A DNA stretch of 34,918 nucleotides, taken from NCBI GenBank assembly GCA_000969725.1, contig JXSR01S073381.1. The stretch is one strand, 5' to 3'. How positions within the stretch are numbered: the stretch's first letter is position 1; each line of letters begins with the position of its first letter. The notes under the pieces were generated by a model. It was not told the DNA's origin. It did not search any database and saw nothing but the letters and a program-made list of their open reading frames with translations. A program made the translations under genes and the position numbers. Positions 10,801 through 24,000 of this stretch are shown here, in pieces. Source of the DNA: Ophiothrix spiculata. Taxonomy: Eukaryota; Echinodermata; Ophiuroidea; Amphilepidida; Ophiotrichidae.

Positions 10801-13800
10801 CTTAGAGACTTTATTTGTGACACTGTTGATGTGAGTATCAAAAGAAAGATCCTTACTGAAAGTAACCCCCAATAATTTAAAATCGCTAACTTCATCAAGA
10901 GTTGCATCACCCATTGAATAAGAATTGCAGAATTTTGGAGAGTCAGATCTTGTCATGTGCATAACAGAACATTTAGAAAGATTAAGTGGGAGCCTATTGG
11001 CCACAGACCACTCAAACACATTTATAATATCCTGCTGAAGAATATCATGAGCATTGCTACTAAGAATCGGACGTACTATGGAATGATCATCAGCAAATTG
11101 AAACAAAGGAGAATAGACCATACTATTTATATGATCAACAAACAAAGAAAATAGAATAGGACCTAGAACTGAGCCTTGTGGGACACTGGAAGTTACCAAA
11201 CTCCAATCAGAAAATGAACCTTTAAAAACAACCCTTTGTCTACGCATAAAAAGAAATTTCTGGATCCAACTTAAAAGTGGACCTCTAAATCCCAAAGAAT
11301 AAAGCTTAGTTACCAATAGGTTATGGTCAACTTTGTCAAAAGCAGAACTGAAATCCAAAAAGATACCATCAACTAAGTTACATGAACGAGCATCCAAAGA
11401 TTTACTGACATAATGATAGAATTTTGAAAGCATCTGTTCACAGTTTCTACCCTTTCGAAACCCAAACTGGTTATCTGATAAAATACCATTATCATCAATA
11501 TAATCAACCATACGAACTGAAACTAACTTCTCCATAACTTTACCAAGAACACTGGTTAATGATACTGGCCTATAACTACCGACATCATCCTTAGGCTTAC
11601 CAGATCCTTTGTAGATAGGGACAACATTAGCATCTTTCCAAGCAGCAGGAACCTCACCTTTTGAAATAAAAGCATTAAAAAGATTACACAGAATTGGAGC
11701 AAGCTCAGTACAACAAACCTTAAGGAAAACCGGAAGAATCTCATCTGGACCAGGAGATTTAGATGTATTCAGATTTTTAAGAACTTCAAGTACTTCCCCA
11801 ACTGTAAAGGGGTTGAAAGAAATTGATGTACCACCATGAATAGGAGGTGAATCATCAAGCAAAGTCAGATCAATTGGATCATACATCCCATCAAACTTAC
11901 TAGAAAAATGCTTATTAAAAGCAGAGGCAATAGAATCAGTATCATTAACAATATCACCATCAATAGAAAAACAAGAATTATCAGAACATTTTCTCTTAGA
12001 CCCTACATATGACCAGAACCTTTTTGGGTTGGTCTGGTACTCATTAGAAATATTATAAGTGTACTTTGCATGACTCTTTCTAACAAGTGACTTAAGTTTA
12101 CTACTACAATCCTTAAACTGCTGTTGTGCTGCAGCAGACTTACTACGTTTAGACCTTTTATACAACATCTTCTTCTTTGTACACAACTTCCTAATTTCCT
12201 TTGTCATCCAAGGCAAATTTTTGTTTTTCTTAACAAGCTTTTTAGGAACAGAACTATCAATACAGGTCTTGAGTGATGACTCAAAATTGTTCCACATAAC
12301 ATCAACATCTGTTTGATCAAAACATGTATACCACTGAAAGTTACAAAGATTATACTTTAACTGATTAAAGTCAGCCTTGTTTAAACAATACACAGATTTC
12401 TTAATATTACTTTTAGCCTTAAGAGGAGACATATTCAAAAAAATAATGTTTTATTAACATTGTCGGAAGTATTGTGACGCAAACTTTAGCTGCAACTGCC
12501 AGCTGCAGCTATAGATAACAAAATGATGGCTACTCTGAAGTGTCCTGTGATCAATCAAAATGAGTTGCATGTTGACAATTACTAACCTCATTAAAACACA
12601 TTTCGGTATTTCCAGATAACATCATAAATGTGCTTGACATACCTGCATGGTAAGCGATAGAACCAAAATTCCATCCGGGATGTCGTTTCTTTGGATAGTC
12701 CTTTTTGGCAAGTCCAATGGCTATATAACAATTCTTTCCAGGGTCTACTATTTCTAGCTCAAAGTAATGGTTGGTTGGACTGAGTGGCTTGTGCGCCTGT
12801 GCTAAACCAACGTCTGCTATCGTCTTCCCACGCCCGGCATAGGCAAGGACCTGAAATATAAGGCAGGCGGATTTGTCAGTAATTGATTCAATTTATTTAT
12901 TTGGTCAAATCTGTTGCTGGGCTAAACCATCAACTGCTATTGTCTCCCACGCCCAGCATAGGCAAGAACCAGGAATATACAAAAAAGATTTGACAGGAAC
13001 TGACTCAATTCGGTTGTTGTGCTAAAGCATAGGCAAGAACCTGAAACGAAAGGCAAAAAGATTATTAGCGTCTGACTGATGTTACTTGTGCCAAATAAAT
13101 CCTTCCTTTGGCTAATGGTTTATTCAGAGTCTGTTGATATGCATCGCACGGTGTCCATCGACGCGCAGTCTTTTACACGTGCTATTCCTTGCGCATAGCA
13201 CGTGTTAATACTGCACGTCGATGGGCAACGATCAATGCGTATCGACAAGACTCTGAATAAACCATTATCCAACGTTTACAATGTTTTCCAACATCCAGCA
13301 TTGGCTAGATTCTGAAATATGAGGCCGAGAGAATATGGTAAGCCATTTACTCCGATAGTTAAAGATCAGATAAATAATTTTTTTGTGCAAAACTAACATC
13401 ATCTATGTGTAATGGCTCACCCAGAAAGGGGGGTCTTTGCAGCAGTATAATGATATCATCAATTTTGATTTTAACATTTCTTCTGTTATATCATTTTCTA
13501 AGCTTTAAAATAACACCTTACTTGTTGAAATTGATCCAGGCGGTCAAATTTTACCAATTCTTATTATTTTGTTTATTTTTTGATACCTATATCCACCAGT
13601 TTCTTGAAAAGTATTCTGTCGCAAAGTCCCCTTTTTCGAGGTGAGCCATCACATATATTATTGTCTTACAAGGTCAATGTTAAGAAAAGAGTGGGCAGCA
13701 ATTATTCATGAACCTTGGAGCTCAGAAATAGAGGATTTTCTCCAAAATGTCTAAGAACTTTAAGGTTCCCATCCCGGGTTCCAACATTTATGGTCAATTT

Positions 13801-16800
13801 GGACCTCTGAACCAAAAATTCTGTAATTTTCTAGTAGAAATAGAGATCTAGGGATCTAATCTTTCTCCCTTGGGAGCTATAGATTATCCTTGAAATTGAA
13901 ACAGAGGGAGTGAGAAGAAAAGTGTAAAATGGGGCCTTGAGGGCCGCACGGTAAGCGATGGATTACAAATCTCCCAGTTATCCACCCATTTCTTTTCAAT
14001 GACGCTTATTTCTCAACTTAGAGTATTTAAGCGTCATTTTCCAGATATTTTAAACTCTAAAATTGTGCTTTTATAATTTTCAAAATACCAAGGAGATTTT
14101 TAATATCTTGAGAAAGTGCACAATGCCGGCTTGAACCCACGCCAGCCATAGTATCAAGTTTATGAGTCGAACGCCTTAACCACTGAGCCACGGAAGCAGC
14201 TGCCGGGATGGGTGACGTTTTCATATTTAGCAATCACTGATGGGACCCTACCCTAAACTCAGTAACAGGGGCATAGGGATCATGTATTTCATCCTGCAAA
14301 CATGAAATGGTAATGGTCGACCATGTATGTCAATTTTCTGTTTGACCGTTATTTCTCCCATAGGAAGCCAATGGGAAAAAAAATAAATTTACTATATAGT
14401 ACTGAAATTACATTTGTTTATCTTGCTTCAACACAGAGATACATAATATCAACCTAGTTTTATGATTTAAGTAGATTTAAACAAATTAAACACATTTTAC
14501 TTTTTTTTAAAATCTCACACTAATATGTACAAATACCATGTAAAAGCCCATATATCAGTGACATAATATGTTATTATAAATATTCAAGTTTTCACAAGGA
14601 GATTTGTAATCCATTGATAACCTTGAGGACTGAACAAGCCCATACTACCGTTATAGCCAATGTCTTCAAGTCCTAGCTGAACAGGTGATATATTCAGAGA
14701 ATAAAAAAATTGTTTGGTCCAAACTTCATGATAATTCCAGAATAGGACTGTTAATACTACAAGTTCTCTCTTCCAAGAGCTTTGTAAAAGGAAATCAAAT
14801 CGCAAAATATTCTTAAAATCAGTTAAAGGAGCTTGGTCCGATTTTTCAAAATTTGGTTTTCAATGTCATATGAAAGACGACCGCTAAAGAGGTGTAAGTT
14901 TCAAATTTCAGGTGAATTAGTCAAAGTTTTTTTAAATTCTATTGGCAATTTTGTAATTCAGAGTCGCCTAAACGTTACTGTATAAATTAATTATGGTTTC
15001 CATAATTAGACACATTTTCATATATCTCTCCGAAACGGTACTTAGTTGAGCAATGAAATTTCACATGGGTTATAAGAAAAATATGACCAATAGTTTGGTA
15101 CCAAAATCTCAAAAAGTTTGAAAAAAAGTTTAAGCAATCGGACCATGCTCCTTTAAGAGAAATTTGCGCTCACTGTGTCATAATTGCTAATTTTTTTCAA
15201 GAATGAGATTGGGCAAAACTTTATAGACCAATTTGAAAGAATGTTGAAAGCATAATAATCATCACTTAATTATCTGTTTAAAGTATAATCAAAGTGTGTA
15301 TCAAATACTGTCCCTCAATTTCCACTACACCAGGAAGTCAAGTGTAGGCTTTTATTTCCTGTGTTGAAAACCGCAATAATTATTTAGTGATTAATTAGTA
15401 GTACCAGAGGTTTACAATGCAAATGTGTCCAAAAAATCAAGAAAGGGAACCAAAATGAGAGTCCAGGGGAGAGGGCAGCCGAGGAAGGTCTTACATTCCC
15501 AGGGTATATGTAACTAATAGTGCTCAATCATGTATTTTTAGTGGAAATTGCCATAAAAAGCACCCAATTTGAGTATATTTGTATGCTTTTCTATCAGAAC
15601 TGATTGAAAGGTGGGCAACTGGACAAAAATAGGAATAGAGAATAGATATTTTTGACCTGCCATATCAAAACAGGGCACTTGCAGTGGCACACACACTTCT
15701 GGATCTTCTCTAAGGTGATTCTCCTGCTGTTGTGTGAGACCAGCACTCCAAAGTGGGGCAGCATATTCAAGACAAGGGCATAAATAACCTTTGTACACAG
15801 TTTGGAGATCTTGTTTGTCAAGACCGCTTCTTTCAATTTTCTAAGCATGAACATCTTGTTGTTTGCTTTTTTAGCCCTCCCCACTTTAAATCATTATCAA
15901 TAATCACACCAAATATTATTGTTTCAAATAAATTTCAGACACGAACTGACAATTTGAATGCAGCCAACGTGTATCCACAAGCTGTGACAAGCACAGGACA
16001 TCGGGAAGTATGCAACATTGTTTCCAATCAGTAATAACAGTACTGCGACATCGCCCGCGTATGGAAAGCATAAATTGCACACACAATACTGTGACGCAAG
16101 ACTCTAAATTTTCATGTCCGAAACAACAATAGTTTGACTTTCTCAACAACTGCAAGTTTGTGACTTGAGACTGCAACATCCACATTAGGAGGTGTTTTCC
16201 TACTGAAGTAGGAATTCCAGAATAACTTTAAAAAAAAGAAAACCACATAGGTTCCAACAAGTGCCATGTTTTGATATGACAGGTCACATTTATAGTCAAG
16301 CAAATATATCCACATATATTTCATAATACCCCTACCCCGATCTGAAAGTCTTGGGCTAAAAATAACATTGTATGACAAACTGGGTCATCACTACTTCACA
16401 TCAAGGATAAAGTGTTAAATTTAGGGGTACGGCATTTACAGTGTTAGTTCCATGACAGGTATACAGGAAATGCATTGATATGGCACAGATACTAATTAAA
16501 ACTCTAAATTATATATGCAGACAGCAACACAAATAACATGACCTCGGCCCCAGGGGGGGGGGGGTACTCACATATGGAAGTGACCTACGAGTGCCACTAA
16601 ACACCTTGGAAGTAGGGGACTTTCGATGACAAATTGTGTCAAAAAAAGGGGTCTTTCAGTGACAAAGTGCAAAAAATGGGGGGTCTTTGGACAAAATTAA
16701 CCAAAAAGTATGGTCTTCCTGGGTCAAAATTGCCAAAAATGTGCAAAACTTTCGATGATTTTTGCAAAATTTTCGCCGAATTTGGTGAAAATTACATCAA

Positions 16801-17969
16801 ATTAAGAAAATGGGTTTTTTTTGAGTGACAAAGGTTGTTTTAGTGACATGGAAGTTTAAACAGTAGGGGGCCATTGAGTGACAGTTGGTAAAATAAGGGG
16901 TCTTTCAGTTGAGAGTGACCCAAAAAAAAAAGCAGGGTTTTGGTGGCACATGGTGCATACCTCACAGTTGAGTAACAACCCCCCCCCCTGGACCTCGGAA
17001 GGGTTGTAATGCTAATGATATCTCACCGTAACTATGATATTCTCATGTCGAATTTGGGATAATTTTACATGTTGTGTAAGGCCCAAGTAGATTTGAGTGT
17101 TCAAGTTTGAGCTGTTAACCAACCACTGTACCCACTCATCTTAATTTTAGACTTTTATGCTTGCTCCTTGGAGCCCAAGTAGATTGAAGTGAACCTTTAA
17201 TTTTCAAAAGACTTTCAAGCTTGCTGCTCAGGGCCCAGGTAGATTTGAGGAATAATATTTTTTACTTGGGGTTTTCATGCTTACTACCAGTCCATGTAAG
17301 TACTGCACCAGTCATCTTTACATCAGTCAATCAACAGCGCATGATGAATATTCATAAGCCAAACCATACCTACTCATCAACATACAGTGACATCATGCAA
17401 TCTCCCCAAAATCATCCTCTCAACTGTCAATACATGATGAATATTCATAAGCCAAACCACACCTACCTGTCCATGTACTGTTACATCATGCAATCTCCCC
17501 CAGTCATCTTCACAGCTGTCAATCACCATCTCTTCTTCCTGGCTCGTCCAATCAGAGCGTGCCTTACACCGGACTATCTGGCCTGCTGCACACATGCTGA
17601 CTGCCGGACACATCCCCCTAGCTGGTATTGGGATCACCTTTTTCATTATCTAAATTTAGAACAAAGACAAGACAGACAGACAATTACAAACCCAATATGT
17701 AAATGGACACCTGTTTTAAAAGTGAGTGCACTAAAACAAAAGTGGAACGCTACAACTACACAACTAAAGGTACTATGGTAAGACTGATGTATGTTTTTGT
17801 TTTAAAATATTCAGAAATGGCCTATTCAACTTAGCTTATGGTATACGATTTATAAAACATTTATAAAACTTTATAAAATGACTCACTTGCAAACTGGAGT
17901 ACATTAAATTGAAAATATATCTCACAACTATCGATATTTGAACTGAGCTCATTGCATTCTGGTGAATTG

Positions 17970-18001
<32 letters not shown>

Positions 18002-21000
18002 TATACTGTACTTGCATGACATACACCATTAAAGATTCTATTCGTACAGAGGACCAACGTGACCTCCAAACCACAGAGCAAGTAGAGTAACGTTTCTTAC
18101 CCAAGGAAACAAGGAGTAGATTAAAAAAGTTATCTTAAAGGGGCAATTCATGATCCACTTTGCATCCTCAAGGTCACATCTATCAAAATTCAGATTTTTG
18201 GCCCAAAAGAACCCTTGGCTGATATAATACAAAGCCAAAGCCAATCTTACATATCTTTTTGCATTCCTGAGAAAATCAAGAGAATGTCAAGTTTTCTAAT
18301 TATTGTAGGGGCCCAACAATAATTACAACACAGTAGCCTATGTAGACTTAAAACACTCTAAAGCTCCTAACTTGAAAACGGTAAGTCCGAAATTTAGTGA
18401 AACTTTCAGAATGCATTTATTATGTATTCATCTGTCTATCTAGGTAGAAAAGAGATGAGATTATTGTCAGATCACAATCATGAATTGCACCTTTAAATAA
18501 GCCTAAACCAACCCAAAAAAACCTTACCCAACAACGAACTCTATTCTCCAGAATACAACCCTCTTCTGTAAAGCTGAATTCAGACTTGACGCAAACACAA
18601 ACGCACCAAGCAACATTGAACTTAACCTCTGACCTAATGTGTAAAGCAAGTAACCTGCCAATAATGCACCAAAGTTAATAAATATTCAATATCAAATTTA
18701 CTTCAAATTTATAACCCTCATACAATTAAGCCATTTTGAAACACAAGACTAAGGGGAGGTTCCCTGTAATAGTGAAATTTACCCAAATATAAAGTAGAGT
18801 TATTTGGTACTGTACTGGTATAACAGGTTGGGGTCTCCTCTAGGCTCTATCCACATATAATTACAATTGACCAATATAATGTTACATAATTATAACATCA
18901 TATTAATGCAAGACTGAACCAAAAATTTTCTAATAAAAGCTTGTGTAGAGAAAAATATTCAAACATTGAAAATTTTGCTACAAAAGTTGGTAAACTATCA
19001 GAAATTTATTCAATTTTGATTATAGAGCATCGAAATGTCGATTCCGATATATTCTGCAAGTTTCAGCTCTATAAACATGCAGATACTTTTTAAAATGGTG
19101 ACTTCAATTTATGGGTAAAAGATATACCTCGTTACCCTATCCCATCTGTAGAAGTACCTCTGAGTACTGTACCTCCATCCAAAATGAGTGTTAAGGTCAA
19201 TTTTATTTGTGGAAATTACAGCCCATCAATTTTGTGAGAAATAAAAATAAAACAATGAAAAACTCCCGACACATCACAGTAATGCAAGTGTTAACAAATT
19301 ATCATGATCAAGTTTCAATTTGTGATTTTGATCAAATTTTGCAACGTAGAATTACTTGTTAAACTAGAAGCACTTGTAAGAATGGGAACTGACATGACAG
19401 ACTGAGACAAATCACGAAGGCCATGCAATCTGCATACTGCCTAGACAAGAATCTACTTCAACAAAATGTGAGTCAAGTTGAGTATCGCATCTGATTACAC
19501 TCAATTCTCTACTTGATAAAGGGGACATGCCATGATCAAGTTGGCTATGATTCTACTGGGTAAGGAAAACTCTTCAAAACTTTATTTGAACCAAGGGTAC
19601 AAAAGGATTGTATCATTATCAAACACAAAAACNNNNNNNNNNNNNNNNNNNNNNNNNNNNNNNNNNNNNNNNNNNNNNNNNNNNNNNNNNNNNNNNNNNN
19701 NNNNNNNNNNNNNNNNNNNNNNNNNNNNNNNNNNNNNNNNNNNNNNNNNNNNNNNNNNNNNNNNNNNNNNNNNNNNNNNNNNNNNNNNNNNNNNNNNNNN
19801 NNNNNNNNNNNNNNNNNNNNNNNNNNNNNNNNNNNNNNNNNNCCATAGAGCTGGGAATAGGATCTGACATGACAGACTGAAACAAATCACGAAGGCCAAT
19901 CTGCATACTGCCTAGACAAGAATCTACTTCAGCAAAATGTGAGTCAAGTTGAGTATCGCATCTGATTACACTCAATTCTATGCTTGATAAAGGGGAAAAG
20001 CCATAATTCTAATCATATAATGAAATCTCTTAAAAACTTTATAATTGAACCAAGTAAGGGCACAACAGGTATAGTATCAAATAAAAATCAAACAAAAAAA
20101 ATCTTGTAATTAGTTTAAAAAAGATGAATTATTAACCAGATTTCTTTCTAATAAATTTTCAGGGCACTGTTTCCCTTTTCCAAAAATGTTTGTTTCTACA
20201 TAATGTGTTTTTGTTGATTTAATTAATTGTGAATAATTATTCTGTAGAATGACTACGTAAATTTAAAAAATGTAATCTTCAATATTAATATGTAGGTGCA
20301 TATTAGAAAAGTTTTAACGTAGAAAATTAAATGATTTATATCTAGAAACACTTCAAATGAATTATATTTTTCACACAGTCACATCAATAAACTCATTTTT
20401 TCTATAAATATTCAAATTAAGCAAGAACGATTATGGATAGACAATGTCATGTGAAAGTGATTTCTTAAAAATGTAATATAATCAGTAAGTGCAGGGGGAA
20501 CTTGAACTTAAGATCAAGGCCAGTCCCTTTAATTGCCACAAGATGTAAGGGTGTAAAAAGGTTTTCAACTACCCAACCTGTTCTGCTGATTTCCAATGTT
20601 AAGCCAAGAAAAAAACATTGTTGTGTTGCCTTCCAAGTGGAATTTCTGAAAAAATGAGTCGGTCAGTAGGAAAATATTTTTTTTTTTTAAAAGCACCTAA
20701 ATTATGAAATTTGGGTGCATTTTCCACTATTTTCAAAATATTTTCTCAAAAACCACCCAATATGAGCAAAATTGGGTGCTTTCCCGACCCTACTTTTTTA
20801 AAATTTTTGAATAGGGTCGGTCGCTGAGGGCAACACAATTTTTTTTTCTTGGCCTTACTTTTTGTGCATTGATCATAATGAGATGAAACAGGCTACCAGA
20901 CATTAGTAACACATCTTTGATTCATCAAATCAAAACCATAATGAAAGTAATAAAATAAACAGCTTTTAGTCAAAAATAATATACTATAAATAGATTTCTT

Positions 21001-24000
21001 GTGTAATTTCATTTTTCTGAAAGTGTAAACTGTAAAATAGTATATATTTTCAAGCAAAGTTGCTTGAAAATAAAAATTAAAAATTTGTTTTATTTCAGCA
21101 AATATTTCTTATTTTACATGTACAGTACTTTAATTCATTTCAATTGATTATTTTCATTCATATTGGTCATGTGTTAACCTAGTCTTTTGTGTGTATAAAG
21201 AAAAAAACATGTAACAGCTTTGAACACAATTCCTATATAGGCATGGGAAACAGACAATGTTGACTTTCCAAAACCTGAAAAAGTTAACAACAATAACCCA
21301 AACCCTTTTTTGTTTGAAAATCTCCAGGGGAAAGGCCAATATAAAAATGCCCATTTTCACTATATGTCAGAGATGGGATTCGAACAGGTGACATAGCGTG
21401 CCCGATTTGATGGCAAGCAATATCAAGCAGGTAGCGCAGGGGTACTTCCCTCGCTTTGCACCAATGAGCTCAGGACTGTCGAGGTTCGATCTCTAGTCTC
21501 GGCACTGTATGTGCTTCTGCAGGTTTTCCTCCTGACGCTCCGGTTTTCCTCCTGCATCTAAAACTGGCAAATAAGTCTGACCATCTGACAGAGAACCCTC
21601 ATAGAAAGCAGTGCTATTGTTGTTTCAAATAATTCTCGGACACGAAAATTTAGAGCCTTGCGTAACACAACTGCGTGTGCATTTTACGCGAGTACACAAC
21701 GCTTTTCAGGCATGCGCGTTGTCGCAGTAGTGTGGATTACTGATTGGAAACGGTGTTGCGTACTTGCCAGTGTCCCGTTCTTGTCTCAACTTGTGGATAC
21801 GCGGTGGCTGCGTTCAGAAATCATGTTCGTGTCCGAAATTTATTTGAAACAATAATAGATACTGATGAGGCTATCCTCTATAAATATGTCATATTTATTT
21901 ATTTATTTTAGCCACCGGACAGTCACTGCCTTTGCAGCATTTCCGTGCTCATTACTAGAGCGCTCCCATCTTTGACATACAAGTATTAAGACTTACAAAT
22001 GTAGGCTATTTTCTTGATTTCTTCCAAGATGTTTTAGAGTGTCTAGAACAGTTAGAAATCTAGCATACCTCTTTCCCATTGAGTGTGAAGAACACTGGAC
22101 ATTTCTCTGTTATCCCTTCATCCATAATTTCTTCCAGTTTGATTCCTACGCCGACTCGATCACCATTCCGACAAGACTTTGACGCAGATGCAGCACCATC
22201 ATAAAATCTATAATATAAAAGTGGAAAAACAATACTAAAAGGTCCAATCAAAAACTTGACCTGTAAAAAACTAATTTCAAATTCTAACCTAACTCTAAAT
22301 CTAACTATAATCCTAACTATAGGCAAAATAAAAGTTTAGTTAACAAAATAAATGGTAGCAGACTAGCGGTTTCCATTTACAAACGATGGGGTACTGCCCA
22401 ATAAATTATTGGCCTATAAATAAATGATTGGCCTATGACTGGTCTAAAGACCCTCAACTGTTTACTCTTACCAGAGAGGTGCTAAATAGCACCTCTCTGC
22501 TCTTACCAAAGAATTTCTTGGTTTTTGTAAGAATTTTGGTGGGATTGGGAGTATATCATATGAATTTGAAAAATCAATCAATTTAAAGTTGAAATCTACA
22601 ATAAAAAATAATTCGCATGAGGACAATTTTACCGGGAGTTTGTGCTGGACGGTCATATGGACAATAGAATCAGGCGGCGACTGCAGCGACATACTAGAAG
22701 CTACTAGATTAAGGGACTAGGGATTTCTAAACCTAAATTTTGGATACGTTTTACATGTATTACTATTGGGTCACGTATTGAAGAAAATATTACAAAAAAT
22801 CATATTTTTACCTCTCCTCAAAAAATGACAAAAGTGTTCTTATAGTAATAAACAATATGCTATTCCAAATCTGTTGGAGTTCACGCGATAATATTTTTTA
22901 CCGATAAGAAATATAATTTTAGTTACCATCCCGGAAGTTGTATTTTTTCACAAATTTTCTAACAGCTTTTATGCCAGAGGCGGCAGGATGTGATTAGCCG
23001 GGGATTGGCTACAATTACCGTACAGCAATGAGTAATAGTTATGACCACCCTCCTCTGAATAGAATGATGTTCATTGTTTAAAAGCTATATTTCAGTACTG
23101 TCACATACTCACATGCTCCCCTCATTGATGCAGAATCCTATGGATGTTCCTTCTTCCCCTAAATGACTATCTAATCTATGGTCAATTGAAGCTAGACCAA
23201 TCCGTAGCGTGTCTTTACCCAGTCCAACATTGATCACTTCAACCTGTAAAAAAATACACCAGAAATTAGAAAGAGAAGTTGCATCACCAATCCTTACAAT
23301 CACTATATATCTTTACTAGGTACATCACTGATGACTTAAACTGCAAAGTAAACCACCAGGGAAGGGGCACTGGTATACAGTACTTGATAGACTTGCAAGA
23401 TGGATATCTGGATCTACACCAGAAATAAGAAAGAGAAGTTGCATCACCAATCCTTACAATCACTATATATCTTTACAAGGTACATCACTGTAAAGTAAAC
23501 CACCAGGGACGGGGCACTGGTATACAGTATACAAATATATACTGACTTGAAGATCTCTGGTTAAAACTATGGGCCTGAAGTGACTAAAATAGCTTAATTT
23601 TAGTCACTGAAGGACCATAGTTTTAATCCAGAGATCTGAAAATAGTCAGTATATATTTGTTTTATATACTGTATTAATAAATTTTAAATAATGTAATTTT
23701 TACTTGCCAAATGGCCCGATTTAATATAATAAAATGCACTAACAAAATGCTATAACCATGAATGCAAGCAATAGGTTAATGCGCACATTGGCTTGCGTGT
23801 CTAAGTTTGTTGCGCGCGTAAGTCCGTGCGTGAAAGTGACGCGGCTATACATTATGCAGAAAACCCGTAAATAGTCTTTCAAAACCCGTAAATAGTCTTT
23901 TTAAAATCCGTAAATAGTCTTTTCAAAAGAACTATTTACGGGTTTTTCTTTAGATGGTTGAAACTATTTGAAATAATGTCATAGGGTTTCAATACGTTAA

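Noticed and set aside
10019-10875. Plus-strand frames (151 and 115 residues) across the LINE
   Set aside because: Antisense shadows of the reverse transcriptase frame.
17221-17781. 186-residue plus-strand frame as a gene
   Set aside because: Antisense to SPRYD3 exon 4 and its duplicate copies; the repeated peptide in it simply reflects the 93-bp duplication.
18075-18115. SINE fragment sharing CCCAAGGAAACA with 24461
   Set aside because: Shared stretch is too short and without A/B boxes to call a separate element.
19532-19975. Open frames spanning the N run
   Set aside because: Artefact of undetermined bases.
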